A stretch of 64,000 nucleotides of DNA. It comes from Nostoc linckia NIES-25 (lineage in GTDB: Bacteria > Cyanobacteriota > Cyanobacteriia > Cyanobacteriales > Nostocaceae). Positions 9,261 to 17,385 of the stretch are shown in pieces. The stretch spans positions 567,016 through 631,015 of the forward strand of contig NZ_AP018223.1 in assembly GCF_002368035.1 (NCBI RefSeq), written 5' to 3'. The notes below the pieces were generated by a model. It had not been told where the DNA came from. It did not search any database and saw only the letters and a program-made list of their open reading frames with translations. Every line of letters starts with the position of its first letter. Positions within the stretch are counted from its first letter, which is position 1. A program made the position numbers and the translations under genes.

Positions 9261-10741
9261 TAGATTTCCTCCAATGAATTTTCTATTTCCCACGGGGCAG
9301 GCTGGCGTACTTGCTCCCACACCGGGTTATAAAAAGTGGCATACAATTCTCGTGCCAGTTCCAATATTCCTGTATAACCTGTATAGGCAATATCCCGTTG
9401 TCTATTAATATCTAAAAATGGAATATTAGCTATTAAAGCAGTATCCAGATATCGGCTAAGACTAATTAAAATATGAGCTTGATGATCGTTAATTACCTGC
9501 AATATTTCTTGAGGCGTGCCTGATTCTAAAACTATGCTATCTCTGCCTAGTAAGTTTTTAAGTCTAACTAATTCATCCTCTGTATTACTTTGACTACACA
9601 GAGCAATAACTTCCATTCCTAATTTTTGGGCTGCAAAGATAATTAACCAACTCTTGAAATTTTTCATATCAAGAACAATACGTTTTCCTTGCAACTGGTT
9701 ACGATAAAGAGTGAGTTTTGATTCTAAAGCACTATTTTCTTCTACAATTAACTTTTCAGTGCGTTCTACTAAATCAATATCTCCCAACTTGCTAGCAATA
9801 TTTATTAAACACTGATTAACTTGCTCTATACCATAAATGGACTCTTCTATATAAGGAATTCTATAGACTTTCTCCATTTTTTTCGCTACATTAATTAACG
9901 CTTTTGAAGACAATACAACATTAAGCTTGGCATGATGAGCATAGCAAACGTCTTTATAGACAGCATCCCCTGTAATTTTTGATAAAACTCGGATACCTAA
10001 TTTCTCTAACAACGGTAGAAAATTCCATATTGCACCCGCGATATTGTACTCACCAATCAGGTTAATATCTAATGGTGTAGTAACATCTGGTTCGGCTGTT
10101 CCAATAACGTGTTCTAGTAACGCTTCGCCAGCAACGCGGTTACCTAGATTTTGACTACCAATGAACCCAGGACAATGTACGGGAATAGTTGGAGTTCCTG
10201 TTTTCTCAGTCACATCTTTGCAAATTCCTTCTATATCATCACCAATTAAAGCAGTGATGCAAGTAGAGTAGACAAATACCGCACTTGGTTTGTAGCGTCT
10301 TTGTAATTCTAGAATGCCTTTGTACAGCTTTTTCGCTCCACCAAAGATAACATCGCTCTCATCTATATCAGTAGTAAAGCGTATTTTATAGAGCATTGAA
10401 CCAGAAGAAAGACTAGTGTAATTTCCCCAAATGCTAGCAGCACAGCCACTCGGCCCGTGGACTACATGAGCAGCATCAGTAATTGGCACTAAAGTAATCA
10501 TTGCACTATCAAAAGCACAACTTCCTTGAGCAGTTCCAGGCTGAGGTAATTGTGTAGAAGGCTTTTTTTTCCGGCGTTGCTGTTGGTTTTCGCCATTCGA
10601 TTCACTGAGTGAATCATTGATTTCTCTGGGTTGAGGATTCATTTTTTTAGTGAAAAAAGATAGAAGTGAAGAGGTGGTATAGCGAGGGGCAGCTATGCTG
10701 GAGGTAAAACTATTACCCTTCCTAGCATTCACGCTTGTCAT
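9260..10741 (-). CDS. NifE/VnfE-like FeMo/FeV-cofactor scaffold subunit
   Basis: A 493-residue nitrogenase component 1 family protein. After an unusual Ser/Lys/Gln-rich N-terminal stretch of about 60 residues comes the NifE-type core: QGSCAFDSAMITLVPITDAA, GPSGCAASIWGN, FTTDIDESDVIFGG, VYSTCITALIGDD. The three Cys that ligate the scaffold cluster are present. It partners the NifN-like product encoded immediately downstream (overlapping stop/start). The start at 10741 has an AGGA-type ribosome site about 7 bases upstream; an internal ATG at 10642 lacks one. It lies about 400 bp downstream of the nifH-like gene, separated by a stem-loop with T-run. No nifD/K-like genes are adjacent, which is unusual for an E/N pair. 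Confidence 0.83.
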   Translation of the reverse strand: MTSVNARKGNSFTSSIAAPRYTTSSLLSFFTKKMNPQPREINDSLSESNGENQQQRRKKKPSTQLPQPGTAQGSCAFDSAMITLVPITDAAHVVHGPSGCAASIWGNYTSLSSGSMLYKIRFTTDIDESDVIFGGAKKLYKGILELQRRYKPSAVFVYSTCITALIGDDIEGICKDVTEKTGTPTIPVHCPGFIGSQNLGNRVAGEALLEHVIGTAEPDVTTPLDINLIGEYNIAGAIWNFLPLLEKLGIRVLSKITGDAVYKDVCYAHHAKLNVVLSSKALINVAKKMEKVYRIPYIEESIYGIEQVNQCLINIASKLGDIDLVERTEKLIVEENSALESKLTLYRNQLQGKRIVLDMKNFKSWLIIFAAQKLGMEVIALCSQSNTEDELVRLKNLLGRDSIVLESGTPQEILQVINDHQAHILISLSRYLDTALIANIPFLDINRQRDIAYTGYTGILELARELYATFYNPVWEQVRQPAPWEIENSLEEI

Positions 10742-11140
10742 TATGTCCTAAGCTATGTGGCTACGGCTATAACTGAATTTCAATAATTTGAAGAGAAACT
10801 TGAATTGCTTGGTTATTTTTAGAATGTAAAAAAGGGAACGAGAAAGAGAATTTCTCATTCCCTCAACAATGACCAACCAATTATTAGAAGGAGTAAACAA
10901 AAACCACAATAACTGTTTGAGGGCGGAAATATTAACAGATTAATGCATCCATCTAAGGAAAACTTCGATAAGACACTTGGGATTGATTAATCTGTTACCT
11001 GCACAGAATTAATGTTGATTGACTTCTTGAACCTCCATATCGTTTTGATGGTGAGAGAAAGTAGATTAATTACTCACTTAATTGCTTCGTTCTTCAGCGA
11101 GTTCTGCTATTTATTGAGTAAGAACTAAAGTCTCACTTTT
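10742..11140. other. nifH-nifE intergenic region
   Basis: A 399-bp gap between the nifH-like and nifE-like genes. It holds the stem-loop at 10828-10862 (own entry). No ORF of note was seen. It may hold a secondary promoter or an RNA-processing site for the nifEN pair. Confidence 0.5.
10828..10862 (-). terminator. stem-loop plus T-run between nifH and nifE
   Basis: On the minus strand, arms GGGAATGAGAAA and TTTCTCGTTCCC (11 of 12 pairs, 5-nt loop) are followed by TTTTTT. This is the form of an intrinsic terminator. It sits 87 bp before the nifE-like start, so it should end or attenuate the nifH transcript, or stabilise its 3' end. Confidence 0.75.
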
Positions 11141-12109
11141 TTAGCTACCAGAGACTATTTCCACATTGCCTTTTGCAAGTGCTTCTAGTGCTTCGCCTTG
11201 AGCGTCTTCTTGCTTTTTATCAGCTTCTTCTTGTGCTTTAGTGACACCAGCTAGTTTTGCAGCGTTTTCTTCACTCTCAAGAATACCGAACTCAATCAAC
11301 AACTCTTCTAACTCGTCCATCTCGATGGGTGTGGGAATGGCAAGATTTGTATTGTTGATAATCTTGTCCGCTAATGTACGGTATTCATTAGCTTGATTGC
11401 TATCAGGTGCATACTCGTTAACTGTCATCCGACGCAATTCTGCGTGTTGCACGATATTGTCGCGGGGGACGAAGTGAATCATCTGGGTGCTTAATCGAGA
11501 TGCTAGGGTGGTAATCAGTTCGTCTTCCCGGTCAGTTTTGCGGCTATTACAAATCAGACCACCCAAGCGCACGCCACCGGTGTGAGCATACTTGAGAACG
11601 CCACGAGCAATGTTATTAGCAGCAAACATCGCCATCATTTCCCCAGAGGTCACGATGTAGATTTCTTGCGCTTTGCCCTCCCGAATTGGCATGGCGAAAC
11701 CACCGCACACAACGTCACCCAATACGTCGTAGGATACGAAATCTACGCCACTATAAGCGCCGTTTTCTTCCAGGAAGTTGATGGCGGTGATGATACCCCG
11801 ACCGGCGCAACCTACACCAGGTTCTGGGCCGCCAGATTCTACGCATCTGATACCTCGGAAGCCTTCTAAAACAACTTCATCAAGTTCTAAGTCTTCGACT
11901 GCACCTCTTTCCGCAGCTAAGTGCAGCACGGTAGTTTGAGCTTTAGTGTGCAAAATCAAGCGTGTAGAGTCAGCTTTGGGGTCACATCCGACAATCAAGA
12001 TGCGTTGACCTACTTCTGCCATAGCGGCTAGGGTATTTTGGGAGGTGGTAGATTTACCGATACCGCCTTTACCGTAGAAAGCAATTTGTCTAATTTTTTC
12101 GTCGGACAT
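11141..12109 (-). CDS. nitrogenase Fe protein (dinitrogenase reductase), NifH/VnfH type
   Basis: A 322-residue P-loop ATPase of the NifH family. Visible are the P-loop GKGGIGKSTT (residues 14-23), the cluster ligands Cys101 (GVGCAGRG) and Cys135 (DVVCGGFAMP), and Arg104, the residue ADP-ribosylated in some diazotrophs. As a homodimer with one bridging 4Fe-4S cluster it passes electrons to dinitrogenase and is also needed in cofactor maturation. After the family core, ending near IEFGILE, there is a charged tail of about 40 residues (QEEADKKQEDAQGEALEA) that ordinary cyanobacterial NifH of about 296 residues lacks. The neighbouring E/N-like genes and the molybdate-type regulator suggest an alternative (V-type) assignment, but this is inference. 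Confidence 0.9.
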   Translation of the reverse strand: MSDEKIRQIAFYGKGGIGKSTTSQNTLAAMAEVGQRILIVGCDPKADSTRLILHTKAQTTVLHLAAERGAVEDLELDEVVLEGFRGIRCVESGGPEPGVGCAGRGIITAINFLEENGAYSGVDFVSYDVLGDVVCGGFAMPIREGKAQEIYIVTSGEMMAMFAANNIARGVLKYAHTGGVRLGGLICNSRKTDREDELITTLASRLSTQMIHFVPRDNIVQHAELRRMTVNEYAPDSNQANEYRTLADKIINNTNLAIPTPIEMDELEELLIEFGILESEENAAKLAGVTKAQEEADKKQEDAQGEALEALAKGNVEIVSGS

Positions 12110-12524
12110 AACGATTTTTCCTGCAATTGTTGTTTGGTGGGTCTTAGGTTTTGCTTCTCAACGAAGTTACAAATGTAACCTCGTAGAGAACGTCGTTGTC
12201 GGCGTTGTACGCACCTTCGGCGATGCCGAAGGCGGGCTGCGCCAACGCTGTAGCGCAAAAACATCTACTATTGAATACATACGAGCCGTTGTAAAATATT
12301 TGGTTTGTTCTAATTAACGATAAGATTGCTCAAATGTACGGTTTGAGATGATGCGTTACGGTACATTTGCGATCGCAAAAAGTTGAGATATACTTCTTGT
12401 TGAATCTTCAATGGATATTGCAAGTATTTCCAGACTCTCAGTTATAAAGCGATCGCACCAGGAATTCAAATTTACGCAGAGTTTTCCCGAAACCACACAA
12501 CCAATCAAAGAAAAGCAATTGACT
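12110..12524. other. nifH upstream/regulator downstream region
   Basis: A 415-bp gap. It contains a 14-bp palindrome GTTACAAATGTAAC near 12165, a cyanobacterial hairpin repeat at about 12185-12262 (CCTTCGGCGATGCCGAAGG core), and a long inverted repeat at 12331-12369. The nifH promoter must lie here. Confidence 0.6.
12331..12369. promoter_or_regulatory. inverted repeat, candidate operator of the nifH-like gene
   Basis: Arms CAAATGTACGGT (12331-12342) and ACGGTACATTTG (12358-12369) match at 11 of 12 positions with a 15-bp spacer. It lies about 220 bp upstream of the nifH-like start and about 155 bp downstream of the regulator's stop codon. It is a plausible binding site for that regulator; this is not demonstrated. 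Confidence 0.5.
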
Positions 12525-13658
12525 CTAAACAGTTGCTACCACTTCCCCAATTTTGCTGATATCGTAGCCACCGAGAATTTCAAATTGTGAGTGAACCATC
12601 CGATGTCCCAAGGTACTGAGTAACTGCTGTACTGGCGCTTCTTCTAGATATTCCTTGAGAATCACTAAATCATATCTCGATTGATGTAGCGGGATAAATC
12701 CCAGCCCGAAAGCGGTAGCTACAGATGCAGTACCCATTCCTGCATCAGCAGCTCCTAATGCTACTGCTTGGGCAACATCTTGGTGGCTTTGAACAATATA
12801 GTCAAAACCTCGGACATCATGGAACGGTATCTGTTGCTCTTGGAGTTTTTGTTCCAAAAGTAAACGAGTACCAGCACCGATTTCGCGGTTAACAATAGTC
12901 ACTCCCCGTTGGACTAAATCGTTAACTGTTCTGATTCCCATTGGGTTGCCAGGTTTGACTAAAAGCCCCTCTTCCCAAACGCCCAGAGTAATCAAAACTG
13001 CTTCTCTCCCTCCAAGAACATCACGAACAAAAGGAGTATTATACTCACCAGTTTCAACATCGTAGAGGTGCATCCCAGCGATGTGTGCCTCACCTTTGCA
13101 TAGACTGTGCAATGCAGACATGCTGTTGGCAAAGTTAAATTGCACTCGTAATTGTGGATGCCAGCGTTCAGTGGCTCTTGCCCATAGCGAAATCACAGGC
13201 GCACAACCAGCAATCACAACGGTATTGTGGAGCGCTTCGAGATTATCGTCCAACAGGCGAACTCGAACTTTATCTGTACCTGTAAACGTCTGGCTCTCTC
13301 CATCAGCTGGAATCATATCTTGGCGAAACGCATCCTTGCCAATTAATGGATAAGCTACCCATTGTCCCCCCACACGAGCCACACTAACTCGCGTCTGTTG
13401 CCCAGTTGGGACGGGTTTGGAAAGTAGTGCTTCAATTTCAGGTAAATCCCGCTCTAACCAGAATAGATCCTCTACTTGACAGCCAAGTGCCTTTGCTAGG
13501 CGAAGTGTAATGGCCACCGAGGGAGCGTATAGTCCCGACTCTACACCACTAATAGTCTGACGAGTCACACCAGCGAGGTTTGCCAAATCCTGTTGGCTCA
13601 TGCCTAAGCGGGTTCTAATTGACTTCAAGTTGTTACGGAGATCGTTATCCTGCTTCAT
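12525..13658 (-). CDS. XRE-type HTH regulator with PBP-like (molybdate-type) domain
   Basis: A 377-residue protein. Residues about 10-65 form an XRE helix-turn-helix (TRLGMSQQDLANLAGVTRQT, ISGVESGLYAPSVAITLRLA). The rest resembles a type II periplasmic-binding-like domain (PBP_like, related to ModE/ModA-type sensors): VVIAGCAPVISLWA, GEAHIAGMHLYD, NREIGAGTRLLLEQ. Regulators of this architecture repress vanadium-nitrogenase genes in response to molybdate in Anabaena variabilis (VnfR type), so control of the downstream nifH/E/N-like genes is the natural inference. It is transcribed in the same direction, 415 bp upstream of the nifH-like gene. The ligand could also be another oxyanion. Confidence 0.78.
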   Translation of the reverse strand: MKQDNDLRNNLKSIRTRLGMSQQDLANLAGVTRQTISGVESGLYAPSVAITLRLAKALGCQVEDLFWLERDLPEIEALLSKPVPTGQQTRVSVARVGGQWVAYPLIGKDAFRQDMIPADGESQTFTGTDKVRVRLLDDNLEALHNTVVIAGCAPVISLWARATERWHPQLRVQFNFANSMSALHSLCKGEAHIAGMHLYDVETGEYNTPFVRDVLGGREAVLITLGVWEEGLLVKPGNPMGIRTVNDLVQRGVTIVNREIGAGTRLLLEQKLQEQQIPFHDVRGFDYIVQSHQDVAQAVALGAADAGMGTASVATAFGLGFIPLHQSRYDLVILKEYLEEAPVQQLLSTLGHRMVHSQFEILGGYDISKIGEVVATV

Positions 13659-14420
13659 TGGCTTAAGCTATTCTGTGTTTCAAAAAGCCGAGCGCGGATT
13701 TAACTTCTATTTGCCAAGGCGAAAGCATGTTTATATGATTCATCTTAGAGAAGATAATTGTGCTTTCGCTGTTTTGATTCCCTATATTCAAAGAATATCA
13801 CACAATTCGCAATTTTACTTGCAAAGCGCAATTTTTTTTGCTGAAAATTGTTTTTTAGCTGATAGTTATGCCTCAAAACTCGCTAATCATCAATAACAAA
13901 GGATTTTTATCACTTTGGTGTTTACCAATTTATTTGGTAAAAAGTAGCTCGCAATACAGTTTTGCAAATTGATTTGGGCTTTGATGCTTGATAGGCGAGT
14001 TATACAAGCCCTAACAAATATACCTATACCACCAACCAATGAGAACTATGTGAGATAAATTTTGCTCTCACTAAAAATACTGCTTTTACTTAGAGTCATA
14101 TGCAGACATATATTGCACAATTGGGTATCTACCCAATACTGCTGCTCCAGTGGATTTTTAACTCGGAATTGGATTTGGGGAAAAGGTCAAAGGGTAAAGG
14201 TTTTTTCTTTCCCCTTAACCGACAAGTATTGGGTATCTACCAAGGGTGCAACTTTTGAGAGTCAAACCGGAAAGTGTGGGATGTACAGAAAGTAAAGTTC
14301 CTCAAAAAGCTCTTTCCTCCTGCCTCCTGCCTCCTGCGCCCTGCCTCCTGCCCCCTGCCTCCTGCCCCCTGCCCCTACCTTGTCATAACGACAATTTTCA
14401 ACACCAACCTACTTACAGCA
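13659..14420. other. intergenic region with MITE and CCTCCTG repeats
   Basis: A 762-bp gap. It holds a 100-bp element with 8-bp target duplications at 14133-14232 (own entry) and a heptamer-type tandem repeat (CCTCCTG/CCCCCTG) at about 14318-14383. Open frames here are short and repeat-derived. Confidence 0.55.
14133..14232. mobile_element. MITE-like element, CCAATACT family, copy 1
   Basis: A 100-bp element with ends CCAATACT...AGTATTGG. It is flanked by exact 8-bp direct repeats GTATCTAC at 14125-14132 and 14233-14240. Its inside (purine-rich tract, CCCCTTAACCGACAAG) matches, in reverse, the element at 23588-23731. Confidence 0.8.
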
Positions 14421-14798
14421 ATGGAGAAAATAATGATTACTGAAGAAGACTTAGCCCAACAATTTAGCATAATTATCGAGCATACTCACCCACGGGTATG
14501 GGAATTACTACGCCAGTGTTATGTAAAGGTAATTAATCCTAGACCTTACTTAATAAGAGCGAATATCAAAACCTGTATCCGCTATGGAAGATACATTGGC
14601 ATTTATTGTCCTGACCGACTGATTAATGCAATAGCCGCAGAAAAAAACTTACTCAGAGAAGTAGCAGAATATGTGGGATTAGTTGAGGTTGTTTGTTTAA
14701 ATGCTAACAGCTTGCTGCGCGATCCTTTATCAAATTTAAAGTCATCTTATCCGCATTTATGGTTAGATTTACTTTGGATTGTTACGCAAGAACAATAA
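14421..14798 (+). CDS. hypothetical protein (125 aa)
   Basis: A 125-residue protein not recognised as a named family. The start at 14421 (MEKIMITEEDLAQQF) is chosen because upstream codons run through the CCTCCTG repeat; a second Met lies four codons on. It is mostly helical in appearance, with no signal peptide or membrane segment, and has short motifs such as HTHPRVWELLRQCY and SYPHLWLDLLWIVT. It may form a transcription unit with the next gene 102 bp downstream. No function can be given. Confidence 0.6.
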   Translation: MEKIMITEEDLAQQFSIIIEHTHPRVWELLRQCYVKVINPRPYLIRANIKTCIRYGRYIGIYCPDRLINAIAAEKNLLREVAEYVGLVEVVCLNANSLLRDPLSNLKSSYPHLWLDLLWIVTQEQ

Positions 14799-14900
14799 TG
14801 TTAACTATGAAAATATGACCTTTATGTAATATTTATTGCTCGGTATCGGTGTACTAATCTTAAGCTAGTACTAGTTCGTTTTGGAGGTTGTGAATATCTT

Positions 14901-15275
14901 ATGAATCAATCATCCCTTCATCCAGATGATTTACCTTCACATCAAACAATAAGGCTCAGTGAAATGATGTTCAGGCAACTTGAAGAAGCAACTAAAAAAA
15001 GCTTTTTCTTGGCATGTGACAAAATGACACGTATCTTATTATCCAGTTGCCATTGGTATTTCCAAATCAATAGTGGCATTCTAATATTAATCATGATTTG
15101 TCACGATATGGAAAGCTATCGCCAAATCATGAAAACTGTTCCTCATTTTGCTGAGAAGTTAAAACACTTTACCAACGCAGCAAAGATTACTGTCAGTTCT
15201 CCAATTGACAAAGGCATACCGTGGGTACTCAGTATAGATAACATTTTACCTGAGGGGGACTTGCCCAGTACTTGA
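14901..15275 (+). CDS. hypothetical protein (124 aa)
   Basis: A 124-residue soluble protein of unknown family, preceded by a GGAGG ribosome site about 14 bases before the ATG. A central hydrophobic stretch (INSGILILIMICHD) looks like a buried strand or helix rather than a membrane anchor. It follows the 125-residue gene on the same strand. No catalytic motif was seen. Confidence 0.55.
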   Translation: MNQSSLHPDDLPSHQTIRLSEMMFRQLEEATKKSFFLACDKMTRILLSSCHWYFQINSGILILIMICHDMESYRQIMKTVPHFAEKLKHFTNAAKITVSSPIDKGIPWVLSIDNILPEGDLPST

Positions 15276-15541
15276 AATATAACCCAGTAATTATTCTTGG
15301 GAAATCACGGTTGTTGCAGTTCCATTAGAGATATAGCCCGAACCAAAGGTGGAGTTGGTGCTAGGAGTAGCTTTCGCTAATGTCTAGAGTCTTTGTCAAA
15401 ACGTGGGAACTTTAACTCAGATAAAATTAGAAAAAGTACCGCGATCGCATTGAGCTTTACAAAATAAACCAAACGGTAAATCCTGATTTTTTCGTTGGTT
15501 ATTAATCTTGTAGCATTTACTATCTAGCCTAAATTTTAATT
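15276..15541. other. intergenic region with possible C-terminal gene remnant
   Basis: A minus-strand frame at about 15291-15380 reads ATPSTNSTFGSGYISNGTAT and ends in a stop, but has no start. It may be the tail of a lost gene. Otherwise nothing was recognised. Confidence 0.25.
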
Positions 15542-16039
15542 CTATCCGTTGTTAACAGAGCTAACTTTCAGCGATTTACTTATTTGTGCGAGATTAGCTA
15601 CTGTTTCAACTAATTCATTAAGAGCAAAAGGCTTACAAATAACCTCTTGAAAACCTGCGTTAATTGCTGTGTTAAAGTATTCCCTATCTATATAGTATGT
15701 AAGAGCTATGGCAGGAATAAACCCTCCACAGAAGGCTTCTTTATGCCTAATGGAGCGAATTAGTGAATAACCGTCTTTACCAGGCAAAACGATTTCACTA
15801 ATCAAAATATCAGGTTTCCACTCTTCCATTATCTGTATTGCTTGCTCCACAGATATTGCTGTCTTAATTTGAGCTTGGCAATCTTCAAAAATCAACGTAA
15901 TCATGCACAAGCAATCATCATTACGATCTACGACAAGTACTCGTAAACCATTAAGAGATAACGATTCGCTAAAAGGTATTTGCTTTAAAAGCACTGTATG
16001 TTCTGTATTATGAATTGAATTAATTTTTGACAAAGACAC
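15542..16039 (-). CDS. response-regulator receiver domain protein lacking the phospho-acceptor Asp
   Basis: A 165-residue single receiver domain (residues about 30-155). The fold is clear (LRVLVVDRNDD, IPAIALTYYID, CKPFALNEL with the conserved Lys), but the phospho-acceptor position reads DILISEIVLPGKDG, with Glu (codon GAA) in place of Asp. One residue of the acidic pair is also replaced (DRNDD). Such domains are often phosphorylation-independent or locked active. The GTG start at 16039 has a strong AGGAGG site 6 bases upstream. It stands upstream, on the same strand, of nothing obvious; no kinase is adjacent. Output is presumably through protein contacts. Confidence 0.85.
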   Translation of the reverse strand: MSLSKINSIHNTEHTVLLKQIPFSESLSLNGLRVLVVDRNDDCLCMITLIFEDCQAQIKTAISVEQAIQIMEEWKPDILISEIVLPGKDGYSLIRSIRHKEAFCGGFIPAIALTYYIDREYFNTAINAGFQEVICKPFALNELVETVANLAQISKSLKVSSVNNG

Positions 16040-16373
16040 AAACCTCCTATTTGATAATCACAATTAGGAGTTGTAATAAGCAGAGCGATCGCTATCTGCT
16101 TTTAGAGGATGTCTGAAAACTTCTTAGTGTTGTATTCAATACTTATAGATCCACCATTATCCCCCTTAAAAAGGGGCACTTTGATTCCAGTTCCCCCCTT
16201 TTTAAGGGGGGCTAGGGGGGATCGAGCGAAATATTTAATACTTCTCAAACATCCTCTTAAAGACTTTCATTAACAAACTAAGATAACTTTATCTGGATAG
16301 ATATAAGTTTATACTTGCTTGACATAAAGAGTCTGTACGGTTCCGTACACTAAGCTACTAAGTAGAATTCACC
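16040..16373. other. intergenic region with inverted-repeat element
   Basis: A 334-bp gap dominated by the MITE-like element at 16104-16257. The remaining 116 bp before the Crp/Fnr stop codon shows nothing clear. Confidence 0.5.
16104..16257. mobile_element. MITE-like element, AGAGGATGT family
   Basis: A 154-bp element with terminal inverted repeats (AGAGGATGTCTGAAAACTTC against AGAGGATGTTTGAGAAG). Its core is the CCCCCTTAAAAAGGGG/CCCCCCTTTTTAAGGGGGG double palindrome common in cyanobacterial intergenic DNA. Confidence 0.7.
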
Positions 16374-17096
16374 TTAGCTCTGTGTGTCCAGCAACCGAGC
16401 GTACTCGTTTTTGATAATGGAATAACACTCACAAGATGTATCTTCCAAGTCGTCACGATTCAGGATGTTAATATTTCCACGCTTGTAGCTAATAATTCCA
16501 GCGTGGCTAAGTGTGCCAGCAGCCACGGTAACACCAGAGCGGCGACAGCCCAACATCTGGCCAAGAAATTCTTGAGTCAGAGAGAATGTATCTGATTCTA
16601 CACGGTCAGAAATTAGCAGCAGCCAACGGGCGAGTCGCTCTTCGATGGTATGCAAGCGGTTGCAGGCTGCCGTTTGTGTGACCTGGGTGAACAGTGCTTG
16701 AGTGTAACGCAACAGCAAACTTTGAAGCTCTCCACCCCGATTGAACTCCGCTATTAGTACGTCGGCTTTCATCCTCATACCACCGTTTGGAACCTGGATA
16801 AACGCGCTTGTAGTCGTAGAGCGACCACCCCAAATTGCGGGAAGACCCACCATGCCATCACTGCTCACCAAACCAGATTCAACAGTCGAGCCATCTTCTT
16901 GGATACAGACTAGAGAAGCTACTGCGTGATTGGGAAAATAGACGTGTGTGATTGGTTCGCCTGCTTCGTAAAGGGCTTGTTTAAATTTAAGATGTACTGG
17001 CTCTAAGTGAGGAATTAGACGTTGATACTCAGTAGCAGATAGTGAAGCGAGTATCTTATTTTTTATCGGTAGATGAGATACTTTAGAGACAGACAT
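16374..17096 (-). CDS. Crp/Fnr-family transcriptional regulator, copy A
   Basis: A 240-residue regulator. An N-terminal cyclic-nucleotide-binding-type beta-roll (EAGEPITHVYFPNHAVASLV, ESGLVSSDGMVGLPAIWGG) is followed by a dimer helix and a winged HTH (LTQEFLGQMLGCRRSGVTVA). The beta-roll lacks the classic cAMP-contacting RSAL/E motif, so the ligand is uncertain. The start at 17096 has a GGAGG site 7 bases upstream and gives the same length as the neighbouring paralogue; the longer upstream frame is not shared between the two. It lies about 290 bp downstream of copy B on the same strand; the two are a tandem duplication. Confidence 0.85.
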   Translation of the reverse strand: MSVSKVSHLPIKNKILASLSATEYQRLIPHLEPVHLKFKQALYEAGEPITHVYFPNHAVASLVCIQEDGSTVESGLVSSDGMVGLPAIWGGRSTTTSAFIQVPNGGMRMKADVLIAEFNRGGELQSLLLRYTQALFTQVTQTAACNRLHTIEERLARWLLLISDRVESDTFSLTQEFLGQMLGCRRSGVTVAAGTLSHAGIISYKRGNINILNRDDLEDTSCECYSIIKNEYARLLDTQS

Positions 17097-17385
17097 TAAA
17101 ACCTCCAAGTGTGCTGTTTTAGGTACTTCAGCAACTAATGGCAGCTTGAGAGGAGTTAGGGACAAATCCCAATATGTCAAAAGGTGAATTACTTTGTTTA
17201 GTTGCAAGCTTAACAACTTATAACGGGGACATTAGAGCATACAGGACTAATGCTTTTAGCTTGATGTTCTTCCTGATATTAACGCATTCCAGGATTGTGC
17301 GATCGCAGTTAACCATAGCTCAATACGCTTGGTGTTAAGCTTTTTCCCCCCCTGCCTCCCTTAACTCAACGGTATTACACCATAC

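Noticed and set aside
12028..12264. Minus-strand frame overlapping the nifH start
   Set aside because: It runs through a hairpin repeat and into nifH in a different frame; composition (Arg/Leu runs) is typical of a shadow frame.
12110..12524. NtcA-type GTA-N8-TAC site before nifH
   Set aside because: GTA and TAC triplets occur, but no spacing-correct, well-placed pair with a -10 box could be defended.
14274..14420. N-terminal extension of the 125-residue gene
   Set aside because: These codons are the CCTCCTG tandem repeat (Pro/Ala/Ser/Cys runs); the ATG at 14421 is preferred.
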